From the NCBI RefSeq assembly GCF_001641125.1, contig NZ_LWLP01000001.1, forward strand, positions 892,147 to 956,146: DNA of 64,000 nt. Direction: 5' to 3'. The stretch comes from Arthrobacter sp. OY3WO11. Its GTDB lineage: Bacteria > Actinomycetota > Actinomycetes > Actinomycetales > Micrococcaceae. The translations under genes and the position numbers were made by a program. The notes beneath the pieces were generated by a model that was not told the origin of the DNA, ran no database searches, and was given only the letters and a program-made list of their open reading frames with translations. Of the stretch, positions 28,470 to 36,811 are shown in pieces (positions within the stretch are counted from its first letter, which is position 1; every line of letters begins with the position of its first letter).

Positions 28470-29501
28470 ATGACTAATCAAACCGGTCCCACGCACGCAA
28501 CCGCCTACTGGACAACGGCCAAGGAACACGGCGAGCTCCGGACTGAGGACCTTCCCGCGCCGGGCCCAGGTGAAGCCCTGGTGCGTACCCTGTACTCCGG
28601 GATCAGCAAAGGCACCGAGATGGTGGTCCATGCCGGCGCGGTCCCGCCCCGGGTGGCCGAGGAGATGCGGGCTCCCCGCCAGGAGGGCGAGTTCCCGGGA
28701 CCAGTGAAGTTCGGATACCTGTCCGTGGGTATTGTCGAAGAAGGGCCGGAGGGTTGGCCGGGGCAGCGCGTCTTCTGCCTCAATCCACATCAGGACCGTT
28801 ATGTGGCACCTGTCAGTTCACTCACCAGGATCCCCGACGACGTACCCTCCTCCCGCGCAGTGCTCACCGGAACCGTGGAAACCGCGGTCAATGCACTGTG
28901 GGAGGCCGGCCCGCGCCTGGGGGACCGGGTAGCGGTGGTGGGCGCCGGCCTTGTGGGCGGCATGGTGGCCACCCTGCTGAGGACCTTTCCACTGGAACGC
29001 CTGCAACTGGTGGACCTGGACCGGGGCCGGAAGCACTTGGCAGACACCCTCGGCGTCGATTTTGCCCATCCGGATGATGCCCTCGCCGACTGCGACGTCG
29101 TGTTTCACTGCTCGGCCTCGCAGGAGGGATTGGCGCGGAGCCTGCAGCTCGCGGGCGACGAAGCGGACGTCATTGAAATGTCCTGGTACGCCAACCGCGG
29201 GGTAACCCTGCCGCTGGGGGAGGACTTCCATGCCCGCCGCCTGTCCATCAGGGCAAGCCAGGTGGGAGTGGTGGCACGAGCGCGCCGGCACCGCAGGACT
29301 AACGCCGACCGCCTGAACCTCGCTGTATCGCTGCTGAAGGATCCGGTTTTCGACGCCTTCCTCACCGGCACCTCGCCGTTCGCCGAACTGCCTGGCGTGG
29401 TGCAGGACCTCGCGGACGGCAACCTCAAAGCTTTGTGCCACGTCATCGAGTACCCCGGCGACGAAAACTCCAAGAACCCAGCCCGAGAAGACCAGAGGTA
29501 A
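28470..29501 (+). CDS. Medium-chain dehydrogenase-like oxidoreductase (non-zinc, BchC-like)
   Basis: 343 residues from ATG 28470. The fold is that of MDR alcohol dehydrogenases: SGISKGTEMVVHAGAVPP and a Rossmann motif VAVVGAGLVGGMVATLL, but the catalytic-zinc GHE motif and the structural cysteines are missing (FGYLSVGIVEEG instead). It is the first of three tightly spaced genes with a QueD-like protein (3-base gap) and a glycosyltransferase. A -10-like TAGATT at 28454-28459 lies 10 bases before the start. Role within the three-gene set is unknown. Confidence 0.82.
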   Translation: MTNQTGPTHATAYWTTAKEHGELRTEDLPAPGPGEALVRTLYSGISKGTEMVVHAGAVPPRVAEEMRAPRQEGEFPGPVKFGYLSVGIVEEGPEGWPGQRVFCLNPHQDRYVAPVSSLTRIPDDVPSSRAVLTGTVETAVNALWEAGPRLGDRVAVVGAGLVGGMVATLLRTFPLERLQLVDLDRGRKHLADTLGVDFAHPDDALADCDVVFHCSASQEGLARSLQLAGDEADVIEMSWYANRGVTLPLGEDFHARRLSIRASQVGVVARARRHRRTNADRLNLAVSLLKDPVFDAFLTGTSPFAELPGVVQDLADGNLKALCHVIEYPGDENSKNPAREDQR

Positions 29502-29504
29502 ACC

Positions 29505-29903
29505 ATGTTCAGCCTGACCGTCCGACGCCACTTCATGATCGCCCACAGCCTTCCGCGCAAGGTTTTCGGGCCGGCCCAGGCCCTGCACGGGGCAACGTTC
29601 GTCGCGGAGGTGGCCTTCCGCCGTCGGACGCTCAACGACGACGCGATCGTCCTGGACATCGGCGCCGCCGGAACCATGATCGAGGAGGTGCTGGCAGGCC
29701 TCAACTACCGGAACCTGGACGAGCACCCCGATTTCGAGGGCAAGCTCAGCACCACGGAAGCGCTGGCAGAGTACGTTGCCAGGTCCGTTGCAGAGAAGCT
29801 GAAGGATGACGACGACGGCGGCCAGCTCGCCGGCATCGACGTCACCCTGCGCGAAAACCCGGACGCCTGGGCCACCTATTCGCTGGACCTTCCCGCCGCC
29901 TGA
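29505..29903 (+). CDS. 6-pyruvoyltetrahydropterin synthase / QueD-like protein, divergent
   Basis: 132 residues, family length. HFMIAHSLPRKVFGPAQALHGATF aligns with the QueD/PTPS metal and active-site segment: His14 and His28 are kept, but the usual HGH is HGA (Ala30) and the catalytic cysteine before it is absent (A/Q). The C-terminal LRENPDAWATYS keeps the substrate-binding Glu. So it may bind a pterin without classical PTPS activity, or catalyse a different step. It overlaps functionally with the flanking oxidoreductase and glycosyltransferase genes (gaps 3 and 4 bases). Confidence 0.8.
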   Translation: MFSLTVRRHFMIAHSLPRKVFGPAQALHGATFVAEVAFRRRTLNDDAIVLDIGAAGTMIEEVLAGLNYRNLDEHPDFEGKLSTTEALAEYVARSVAEKLKDDDDGGQLAGIDVTLRENPDAWATYSLDLPAA

Positions 29904-29907
29904 TCCC

Positions 29908-30990
29908 ATGGACCGCATCCGCCTGCTGGCTCCCGGCAACATCCACCATCATTCCGGTGGCAATATCTACAACGCGCGGCTGGTGCAGGGGCTGAAGGTG
30001 CTGGGAGTGAACGTCGAGGTGCTCTCTGTCGAAGGCTCCTGGCCCTATGCCAGCGCCCACGCCCGACGCCGGCTGGGCAGCCTCCTCGGGGCCTGGGAAA
30101 CCGGAAGCGAAGTGCAACAACCGCATACGGTGACCCTCGTCGATGGGCTCATCGCGATGGGCGCACCGGATGAACTGGAATTCGCCGCCAAGGCCGGACG
30201 CAAAACATGGGTGTTGGTACATATGCCTGCCCCGGCACATCCGGAGCTTGAAGCGCGGTCCCTCCGGGCTGCCACGGGTGTGGTGTGCACCAGCACCTGG
30301 GCCAGCAAAGTCCTGGAAAAACGCCACGGACTCCACGGCCTCAAGGTCGCACTCCCAGGGACCGACCCGGCGCCGTTGGCTGAGGGGTCCGCGCCACCCC
30401 ACATGGTTATTGTGGCCGCGCTGCTGCCCAACAAGGACCAGCTACTGACGGTCTCAGCGCTGGCACTGCTAAAGAACCTTGAATGGACCGCATCGTTTGT
30501 CGGGTCAGACCAGGCAGACGGGGATTACGCACAAAGGGTTCGAGCTGCGGTAAGACTGCACGGGCTGGACGCGCGGATCCACTTCACCGGTGAGCTGGCC
30601 GGTGAGGCACTGGACAGCGAATGGCATCGGGCTGACCTCAGCCTCCTGGTGTCCCGTGCCGAGGCTTTCGGCATGGTGGTCACCGAATCACTCGCCCGCG
30701 GGATTCCCGTGGTGGTGCGCGATGGCACGGGCGCCGTCGAGGCCCTGCGCCTGGGAACAGCGGGGAAGGACGACGACGGCGGCGCGCTTCCGGGAGCGAA
30801 GGTTGCCTTTTCGGCGGATGACGATCCCGCGAATCCCGCCCTGCTCGCCCAGGCCCTGCGGCGCTGGCTGGAAGACCCCGGGACCAGGGATGCCTGGCGG
30901 GATCGGGCGCTGGATGCACGGAGCAGGCTGCCGGGCTGGGAGCAGCCAGCGGCCCACGTGCTGGCAGCTATCCGGGGTAATAGTCACTGA
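29908..30990 (+). CDS. Glycosyltransferase, GT4-like (GT-B fold)
   Basis: 360 residues from ATG 29908 (the frame upstream is a shadow of the QueD-like gene). It begins IRLLAPGNIHHHSGGNIYNARL, a GT-B glycosyltransferase start, and contains the donor-binding segment LLVSRAEAFGMVVTESLARGIPVV typical of GT4 enzymes (EXFGMVxxExLARGIPV). It probably transfers a sugar from a nucleotide donor to the product of the two preceding genes. The acceptor is unknown; a pterin-type molecule is an inference from context. Confidence 0.87.
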   Translation: MDRIRLLAPGNIHHHSGGNIYNARLVQGLKVLGVNVEVLSVEGSWPYASAHARRRLGSLLGAWETGSEVQQPHTVTLVDGLIAMGAPDELEFAAKAGRKTWVLVHMPAPAHPELEARSLRAATGVVCTSTWASKVLEKRHGLHGLKVALPGTDPAPLAEGSAPPHMVIVAALLPNKDQLLTVSALALLKNLEWTASFVGSDQADGDYAQRVRAAVRLHGLDARIHFTGELAGEALDSEWHRADLSLLVSRAEAFGMVVTESLARGIPVVVRDGTGAVEALRLGTAGKDDDGGALPGAKVAFSADDDPANPALLAQALRRWLEDPGTRDAWRDRALDARSRLPGWEQPAAHVLAAIRGNSH

Positions 30991-31005
30991 CAGCCCGGGC
31001 GTGAA

Positions 31006-31512
31006 TCAGAGCCGCGAGCGGTGCCCGGCGAAGAACTCACGCAGCAAGGCGGCGCACTCGGCCTCGCGCACTCCCGAATACACCTCAACCCAGTGGTTCA
31101 AGCGCCTCTCACGGAGCACATCGAACACCGACCCCGCAGCCCCTGCCTTCTCGTCCCAGGCACCGAAGACCACCCGGGGGATTCTCGCCAGCACAATCGC
31201 ACCGGCGCACATGGCACAGGGTTCAAGGGTGACCACCAGCGTGCAGTCTGCGAGCCGCCAGCCGTCTCCGCTGCCGCCGTCGAGCAGGGAAACCTGGCGC
31301 AGCCGTTCCGCCGCCTCGCGGATGGCAACCACCTCGGCGTGCGCGGTGGGGTCGCCCAGCTCTTCCCGCTGGTTCCGTCCGGAACCCAGCACTGCGCCGT
31401 CGGGCCCAATCACCACCGCCCCGATGGGCACGTCCTCGGTATCGAGGGCGCGCCGGGCCTCGGCGAGGGCAAGGCCCATCCATGCATGGTGTTTCTTATC
31501 TGCGGAGACCAT
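31006..31512 (-). CDS. tadA: tRNA-specific adenosine deaminase
   Basis: 168 residues. Zinc site HAE (58-60) with catalytic Glu60 and PCAMC (98-102), as in TadA. It converts adenosine 34 of tRNA-Arg(ACG) to inosine so that one tRNA reads CGU, CGC and CGA; that tRNA gene is in this window at 45431. The ATG lies 6 bases after a TATCAT -10 box, so the message may be leaderless. Confidence 0.92.
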   Translation of the reverse strand: MVSADKKHHAWMGLALAEARRALDTEDVPIGAVVIGPDGAVLGSGRNQREELGDPTAHAEVVAIREAAERLRQVSLLDGGSGDGWRLADCTLVVTLEPCAMCAGAIVLARIPRVVFGAWDEKAGAAGSVFDVLRERRLNHWVEVYSGVREAECAALLREFFAGHRSRL

Positions 31513-31518
31513 GGCTCA

Positions 31519-31524
31519 ATGATA
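31519..31524 (-). promoter_or_regulatory. tadA -10 box, leaderless arrangement
   Basis: TATCAT on the minus strand, 6 bases before the tadA ATG at 31512; no ribosome binding site exists between them. Confidence 0.5.
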
Positions 31525-31573
31525 GTTTCGATGAATACCCAGAGCCCGTGACGCACATCCGCCGGGAGGCACA

Positions 31574-32455
31574 GTGAGCACAGTCCGAGACCGCGTGGAC
31601 AAGTGGATCAAGCCGTATGCCGCCTTGTGGCTGACCATGATCATCGGCGGAACGCTGGTGATCGCCTTGGCGCTCCTGGGTGCCGAGGTCTACTCGGACG
31701 TGGTGGACGAGGAAGGCCTTTCGAGCCTTGATATTCCTGCGCTGGAATACTCCCAGTCGTTGCGGAACCCGGAGGCGGATGCCTTCGCCACTGGCTTCAC
31801 CAACGTAGGCGGCGGGATTGGCATGCCCATCCTGGCGAGCATCCTCACCGCATGGCTGACCTTCCTGAGCAGGACGTGGCGGCCCATTGTCCTGGTGGGC
31901 GGCGCAGCCCTTGTGTCCACCCTGGCCACCACCCTGGGCAAGCGGCTGGTTGGCAGGACCCGCCCGGACCACTCCGAGGCCGTCCCGCCGTTCGAGACCT
32001 CGCCGTCCTTTCCCAGCGGCCACACCCTGAATACCACTGTGGTGATAGGGGTCCTGGTCTACCTCATGTGCCTGCAGTTCCAAGTGCTGTGGGCCAGGAT
32101 TGCGGCCATCACGGTGGGCACGATCTTCATCGTCGCCATGGGCCTGAGCCGGGTCTTCCTGGGACACCACTGGATGACCGACGTGATGGCGGGCTGGTTC
32201 CTGGGGCTGGCGTGGGTGGGCATCGTGATCCTGGCCCACAGGCTGTTCCATGTGATGCGGCGGCGCGAACACGCAGGCCCGGCGCCCACATTTGAACATC
32301 CGGTCCTGCGCGAGGACCACTCCGGGGACGCGGAAGGCACCACCGGTACCGCCCCGAAGGAGAACGACGGCGGTGCCCCGCCACGGGTCGACGACGGCGC
32401 TTCCCAGCCCGGCACGGGCCGCGGGCGGCGGGGGAGCGGCCCGGCGGCCGGGTGA
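31574..32455 (+). CDS. PAP2-family membrane phosphatase
   Basis: 293 residues with a GTG start. About six membrane helices and the three phosphatase motifs KRLVGRTRP, PSFPSGHT and SRVFLGHHWMTDV, the last two holding the catalytic histidines on the outer face. Substrates of the family are phosphatidic acid, undecaprenyl or other lipid phosphates. The final 60 residues are a hydrophilic Gly/Asp/Pro-rich tail without homology signal. Divergent from tadA. Confidence 0.9.
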   Translation: MSTVRDRVDKWIKPYAALWLTMIIGGTLVIALALLGAEVYSDVVDEEGLSSLDIPALEYSQSLRNPEADAFATGFTNVGGGIGMPILASILTAWLTFLSRTWRPIVLVGGAALVSTLATTLGKRLVGRTRPDHSEAVPPFETSPSFPSGHTLNTTVVIGVLVYLMCLQFQVLWARIAAITVGTIFIVAMGLSRVFLGHHWMTDVMAGWFLGLAWVGIVILAHRLFHVMRRREHAGPAPTFEHPVLREDHSGDAEGTTGTAPKENDGGAPPRVDDGASQPGTGRGRRGSGPAAG

Positions 32456-32461
32456 TAGTTT
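32456..32461 (+). promoter_or_regulatory. upp -10 box, leaderless arrangement
   Basis: TAGTTT, 6 bases before the upp ATG, overlapping the last codon and stop of the PAP2 gene; no Shine-Dalgarno lies between. Confidence 0.5.
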
Positions 32462-32467
32462 TGACCC

Positions 32468-33103
32468 ATGCGCACTCTCGTTGTGGACCACCCGCTGGTC
32501 GCCCATAAGCTCACCGTCCTGCGGGACAAGAACACTCCGTCCCCGGTCTTCCGGCAGTTGACGGAAGAACTGGTGACCCTCCTTGCCTACGAGGCCACGA
32601 GAGAAGTGCGCACCGAGCCCGTCACCATCGAAACCCCTGTCAGCACGACTGTAGGCACGGCGTTCACCAAGCCCACTCCGCTGGTGGTCCCCATCCTTCG
32701 TGCGGGCCTGGGAATGCTGGAGGGCATGACCAAGCTGGTTCCGACCGCTGAAGTGGGTTTCCTGGGTATGGCCCGTGACGAGGAAACCCTGGACATCATC
32801 ACCTACGCCGAGCGACTCCCCGAGGATCTCACCGATCGGCAGATCTTCGTGCTGGATCCCATGCTTGCCACCGGCGGAACACTGCGCGAAGCCATCAAGT
32901 TCCTGTTTAAGCGCGGGGCCTCGGATGTCACCTGCATATGCCTGCTCGCCGCACCGGAGGGCCTGGCCAAGCTGGAGGAAGAACTCTCCGGCGCAAATGT
33001 CACCATCGTCCTGGCGTCCATCGACGAGAAGCTCAACGAGAAGTCCTACATCGTTCCGGGCCTGGGCGACGCAGGCGACCGCCTGTACGGCATCGCAGGC
33101 TAG
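32468..33103 (+). CDS. upp: Uracil phosphoribosyltransferase
   Basis: 211 residues, full length. [20 protein letters not shown] start, [14 protein letters not shown] substrate motif and the PRPP loop [14 protein letters not shown] are diagnostic. It makes UMP from uracil and PRPP in pyrimidine salvage. Apparently transcribed from its own leaderless promoter. Confidence 0.96.
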   Translation: MRTLVVDHPLVAHKLTVLRDKNTPSPVFRQLTEELVTLLAYEATREVRTEPVTIETPVSTTVGTAFTKPTPLVVPILRAGLGMLEGMTKLVPTAEVGFLGMARDEETLDIITYAERLPEDLTDRQIFVLDPMLATGGTLREAIKFLFKRGASDVTCICLLAAPEGLAKLEEELSGANVTIVLASIDEKLNEKSYIVPGLGDAGDRLYGIAG

Positions 33104-33136
33104 GACTCAAGCCTTCCCGCTTCCCGCCGCAAGGCT

Positions 33137-33142
33137 TAGCCT
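33137..33142 (+). promoter_or_regulatory. VOC gene -10 box, leaderless arrangement
   Basis: TAGCCT, 6 bases before the ATG at 33149. An inverted repeat AAGCCTT/AAGGCTT just before it may end the upp message. Confidence 0.45.
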
Positions 33143-33148
33143 GAGCGC

Positions 33149-33553
33149 ATGGACTGGAAACTGGAACTCGTCTTTGTCCCCGTGTCCGATGTGGACCGGG
33201 CCAAAGACTTCTACGTCAACAAGGTGGGCTTCAACGCCGATTTCGACGAGCGCCCCAGCGACGCCATCAGGTTCGTGCAGCTGACCCCGCCAGGGTCTGA
33301 CTGCTCCATCTGCATCGGGGAAGGGCTCACGGATGCGCCGCCGGGCACAGGCTCAAACCTGCAGCTCGTGGTCAATGACATCCAGGCCGCCCACGCGCAG
33401 CTGAAGGCCAACGGAGTGGACGTCAGCGATGTGGACGTGCAGGACTGGGGCCACTTTGTGTACTTTGCCGATCCTGACGGTAACCGCTGGGCGGTCCAGT
33501 ACATCCCGCGCCGGGACGAACTGGACCGCGAGGGGAAACCTGCTTCGGTTTAG
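33149..33553 (+). CDS. VOC-family (glyoxalase/dioxygenase fold) protein
   Basis: 134 residues. The fold is one vicinal-oxygen-chelate module pair: LELVFVPVSDVDRAKDFYVN at the start and FADPDGNRWAVQYIPR at the end, as in glyoxalase/bleomycin-resistance relatives. Substrate unknown. It converges with the SLT-domain gene and overlaps its stop by 4 bases. Confidence 0.88.
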   Translation: MDWKLELVFVPVSDVDRAKDFYVNKVGFNADFDERPSDAIRFVQLTPPGSDCSICIGEGLTDAPPGTGSNLQLVVNDIQAAHAQLKANGVDVSDVDVQDWGHFVYFADPDGNRWAVQYIPRRDELDREGKPASV

Positions 33554-34272
33554 TACCAGTTGTTGGCGTAGTGGAAGTTCAGCGCTCCACACGGGGACTG
33601 GTAGCGCTCCTGGATGTAGTTCAGGCCCCAGTTGATCTGCGTACGGTAATTGGTGCGGTAGTCGGCGCCTGCGCTGGCCATCTTCTCGGCAGGCAGGGAC
33701 TGCACAATGCCGTAGGCGCCGCTGCTCGGGTTGGTGGCCGTGGTGGTCCAGTCTGATTCCTTGGTCCACAGGGTCTGCAGGCACTGCATCTGGTCCGCAG
33801 CCCAGCCGTAGGAGGCCAGTTGGCCGGCAGCGTAGGCCTGGGCGCCTGCGGGGTCGTTAACCGCGACGACGGGCGCCGGCTCGGGAGCCGGAGCAGGCGC
33901 GGGTTCAGGCGCAGGAGCGGGTGCAGGCTCCGGGGCTGGCGCAGGTGCGGGCTCAGCAGCGGGGGCAGGCGCCGGTTCGGCTGCCTGCGGAACAACGTTG
34001 ATCGGCTCGGCCGCGGGAGCGGGCGCCGGGTTCTCCTGGATTTCGCTTCGCTCAATGCTCAGCTTCGACTGTGCCTCAGCCGCCTGGGTCTCTGTGGCAG
34101 CCACCTGCGCGGTATCCGTGGCTTGGCCTGCCGCCCCAACGCCCACAAGGAGGGCGCCGGAGGCTGCGAGGATGGCAGCGCGCTGGCCGAATGACGGAAT
34201 TTTGCCTGACGTGCGCGGGGCACGGGCTTCGGAGCCTGGTTTCGGGCGTGCTTTAGTAAGGAACTTAGACAT
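33550..34272 (-). CDS. Secreted SLT-domain (transglycosylase-like) cell-wall protein
   Basis: 240 residues. A basic N-tail and hydrophobic segment AAILASSGALLVGVGAAG-like (about 31-50) act as secretion signal or membrane anchor. Residues about 80-140 are an Ala-Pro-Glu repeat (EPAPAPAPEPAPAPAPEP), a likely wall-spanning linker. The C-terminal 85 residues resemble the actinobacterial soluble lytic transglycosylase-like domain: LQTLWTKESDWTTTATNPSSG with the catalytic Glu in KES, then AYGIVQSLP. It should cleave peptidoglycan. A c-di-AMP riboswitch lies in its leader. Confidence 0.88.
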   Translation of the reverse strand: MSKFLTKARPKPGSEARAPRTSGKIPSFGQRAAILAASGALLVGVGAAGQATDTAQVAATETQAAEAQSKLSIERSEIQENPAPAPAAEPINVVPQAAEPAPAPAAEPAPAPAPEPAPAPAPEPAPAPAPEPAPVVAVNDPAGAQAYAAGQLASYGWAADQMQCLQTLWTKESDWTTTATNPSSGAYGIVQSLPAEKMASAGADYRTNYRTQINWGLNYIQERYQSPCGALNFHYANNWY

Positions 34273-34285
34273 GATGGATCGCCTC

Positions 34286-34450
34286 TCACACCTGCGGAGT
34301 TAGCTGTCGGGTTCGGATGAGGGCATCCGGCCACACGGAAAGATCACGTGCTGGCTTAACCCCAAGGGCAGTTGAATGCCCGGGACTGTTGGGTCCCCCG
34401 CCTCTGCCTATGCTCAAGCGGAATCCGGGAAGCGGCAGAGCTTGGCGTCA
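34286..34450 (-). promoter_or_regulatory. ydaO-yuaA (cyclic di-AMP) riboswitch
   Basis: The minus-strand leader contains the conserved ydaO segments in order: CGCTTCCCGGATTCCGC, GGCGGGGGACCCAAC, TTGGGGTTAAG and GAACCCGACAGCTAACTCCG followed by CAGGTG. It ends 13 bases before the SLT-protein start. In actinobacteria this riboswitch controls cell-wall lytic enzymes, and c-di-AMP turns expression off. Confidence 0.9.
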
Positions 34451-34533
34451 TCCGGATATGCGGCCCGAACGGGAACCGCACCCAATCGACGGTACAGGAG
34501 TGCAGCGCTTAAGTCACATTTTGGTAACAGGGA

Positions 34534-36063
34534 TCACGTCGACGGCGAGCCGCCTTGCGCCCGTCCCTGCGGCAATGGGAGCTGGAGCGCGAACTGGGTG
34601 CGGCCGGGCTGTGATGTCACCGTGACCTTGCCCCCGTGGGCCTCAATAATCGACTCGACGATGGACAATCCCAAGCCGCTGGTTCCTTCAGCGCCAGATG
34701 CGCCGGATCCGCTGGCTTTGCCTGCCCGCGCCGCGTCTGCGCGGGCAAACCGCGCGAAGACCTGGTCCACGAACTCCGGCGGAATGCCCCCGCCGTCGTC
34801 CGTTACCGTTACCACCGCGGCACCCGCCGGCGTCTTCCCAACGCCGGTGACCACGGTGGTCCCCGGAGGCGTGTGCTTGCGCGCGTTGGACAGCAGGTTC
34901 ATCAGCACCTGCCGCAGCTGGGACGGGTCCCCGTCCACCACAACAGGCTCGTCGGGGAGTTCCAGCCGCCAGGTGTGCCCGGGCGCCATGACCTTTTCGT
35001 CGCTGACGCCTTCCACCGCCAGCTGGTTCAGGTCAACCTCGCTGATCTTCAGAGGCTGGCCCTCATCAAGCCGCGCCAGCAGCAGCAGGTCCTCCACCAG
35101 TGACGTCATCCGCTGGGACTGGCTTTGCACCCTGGCCAGCGATTTCTCCCCGTCAGGTGTGAAGTGTTCCGTCATCCGCATCAGTTCCGTATAGCCGCGG
35201 ATGGCTGTCAGCGGTGTGCGGAGCTCATGGGAAGCGTCGGCCACGAACTGCCGGACCTTGGTCTCGCTCCTCTGCCGCGCCTGTAGCGCGTTGGCCACGT
35301 TGTCCAGCATCAGGTTCAGCGCGTGGCCCACGCTGCCCACCTCCGTTCCGGGATTGGAGTTCGACGGCGGCACGCGCACGGCAAGCGCCACCTCGCCGGC
35401 ATCCAGCGGCAGCTTTGAAACACGGGTGGCAACCTCGGAAAGCTGCTCGAGGGGCTTCATGGTGCGGCGGATCAGGACGGTTCCCACTAGGCCGATCAGG
35501 AGAAGGCCGCCAAGCGAGACGAAAACGAACGTCCACACCAGCGACGCGAGCGTGCTCTCCTTGGCCGCCAGGGGAAGTCCTGTCACCAGGACGTCACCAA
35601 AGTTTGTCTGGATGGCAACCAGCCGGTAGTCGCCATTGGAAAGCGTCCTGTCCGCCGGCTGCACGTTGGTGGGCAGGGCCAGCAGGGCCTGTTTGTCCTC
35701 CGTGGACAAGGGGGAGCGCGTGGTATTCGAGGTGAGGAAACCGCCGCTGTTGACCTGGCCGTTGAGGATCCGGGCGTTGAGGGTTCCAACGCTCTGGCCG
35801 CGGGCGTCCAGGGGATCCCTGCCGTTGAAGCCGCCCGAGGGAGGGCGGCCGGGATCGTTGGAACGGGCTGCGGCCTGGCTTAGCTGCTCATCGAGTTGCC
35901 GGGTGAGGAACGCGTCCATCGACGCATAGCTCGCCACGCCAACCGCCCCGCAAATGGCAATCAGCAGCGTCATGGCCAGGAGGATAAGGCGGGTCCGCAG
36001 GTGCCAGGTGACGGGCTTCAGCCAGCTCCGGGGCTGCGGCCCCGTACTGTGCGCGGACGCCAT
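34534..36063 (-). CDS. Sensor histidine kinase, HAMP and HATPase domains
   Basis: 509 residues. Membrane helices about 24-46 and 175-198 enclose an extracytoplasmic sensor; HAMP follows (200-262). H-box FVADASHELRTPLTAIRGY gives phosphoacceptor His279; N-box LMNLLSNARKHTPPGT, G1 DDGGGIP and G2 GTSGLGLSI bind ATP. It pairs with the OmpR-type regulator encoded 7 bases upstream. Related to the MprB/TrcS/SenX group of actinobacterial kinases; its signal is not identifiable. Confidence 0.92.
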   Translation of the reverse strand: MASAHSTGPQPRSWLKPVTWHLRTRLILLAMTLLIAICGAVGVASYASMDAFLTRQLDEQLSQAAARSNDPGRPPSGGFNGRDPLDARGQSVGTLNARILNGQVNSGGFLTSNTTRSPLSTEDKQALLALPTNVQPADRTLSNGDYRLVAIQTNFGDVLVTGLPLAAKESTLASLVWTFVFVSLGGLLLIGLVGTVLIRRTMKPLEQLSEVATRVSKLPLDAGEVALAVRVPPSNSNPGTEVGSVGHALNLMLDNVANALQARQRSETKVRQFVADASHELRTPLTAIRGYTELMRMTEHFTPDGEKSLARVQSQSQRMTSLVEDLLLLARLDEGQPLKISEVDLNQLAVEGVSDEKVMAPGHTWRLELPDEPVVVDGDPSQLRQVLMNLLSNARKHTPPGTTVVTGVGKTPAGAAVVTVTDDGGGIPPEFVDQVFARFARADAARAGKASGSGASGAEGTSGLGLSIVESIIEAHGGKVTVTSQPGRTQFALQLPLPQGRAQGGSPST

Positions 36064-36070
36064 GGCTTTC

Positions 36071-36811
36071 CTACTCCGCCGGCTTGATGACGTATCCGGC
36101 GCCCCGCACGGTGTGGATCATCGGCGGGTGGACGGCGTCCACCTTTTTGCGCAGGTACGAAATGTAGAGCTCCACAATGTTGGCCTGGCCGCCGAAGTCG
36201 TAGTCCCAGACCCGGTCCAGGATCTGCGCTTTGCTGATGACGCGCTTGGGGTTTTCCATAAGGTAGCGGAGCAGCTCGAACTGGGTGGCAGTCAGCTGGA
36301 GCTCTTCACCCGCGCGGGTCACCTCACGGGTGTCGACGTTGAGGACCAGGTCCCCCACCACAAGTTCAGCGGTGTCCATCGCGGCCACACCGGACCGCTG
36401 GACCAGGCGGTGCAGGCGGAGCAGGACTTCTTCCATGCTGAAAGGCTTGGTGACGTAGTCGTCCCCGCCGGCCGCGAGGCCAACGATCCGGTCCTGGACC
36501 GCGTCCTTGGCGGTGAGGAACAGGGCGGGAACCTCGGGCGCGAAGGCACGGATCCTGCCCAGGACCTCGACGCCGTCGAAACCGGGGATCATGACGTCCA
36601 GGACCAGCACGTCGGGGCGGAAGTCCTTGGCCACTTTCACTGCCCCGGGACCGTCGGCGGCAACTGCCACGGACCAGCCGGCCATGCGCAGCCCCATGCT
36701 CATGAGCTCGGAAAGGCTCGGCTCGTCATCCACCACCAGTGCCCTGATAGGGGAGCCGTCCGGGTGGGTGAGCCTGGGGAGGTTGTTTGTCATGGAGTGC
36801 GAGGTGGCCAT
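36071..36811 (-). CDS. OmpR-family response regulator
   Basis: 246 residues. Receiver domain with acidic pair Asp28-Asp29, phosphoacceptor Asp72 (VLDVMIPGFDG) and the Thr/Lys switch residues (TAKD, TKPFS); C-terminal winged helix with VYELYISYLRKKVDA-like recognition helix (NIVELYISYLRKKVDA) and HTVRGAGYVI. Start could be ATG 36811 or the internal ATG at 36793. Partner of the kinase at 34534, both on one transcript. Confidence 0.92.
   Translation of the reverse strand: MATSHSMTNNLPRLTHPDGSPIRALVVDDEPSLSELMSMGLRMAGWSVAVAADGPGAVKVAKDFRPDVLVLDVMIPGFDGVEVLGRIRAFAPEVPALFLTAKDAVQDRIVGLAAGGDDYVTKPFSMEEVLLRLHRLVQRSGVAAMDTAELVVGDLVLNVDTREVTRAGEELQLTATQFELLRYLMENPKRVISKAQILDRVWDYDFGGQANIVELYISYLRKKVDAVHPPMIHTVRGAGYVIKPAE

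Noticed and set aside
29505..29903. Ordinary QueD in queuosine synthesis
   Set aside because: No other queuosine genes nearby and catalytic Cys and one zinc His are missing.
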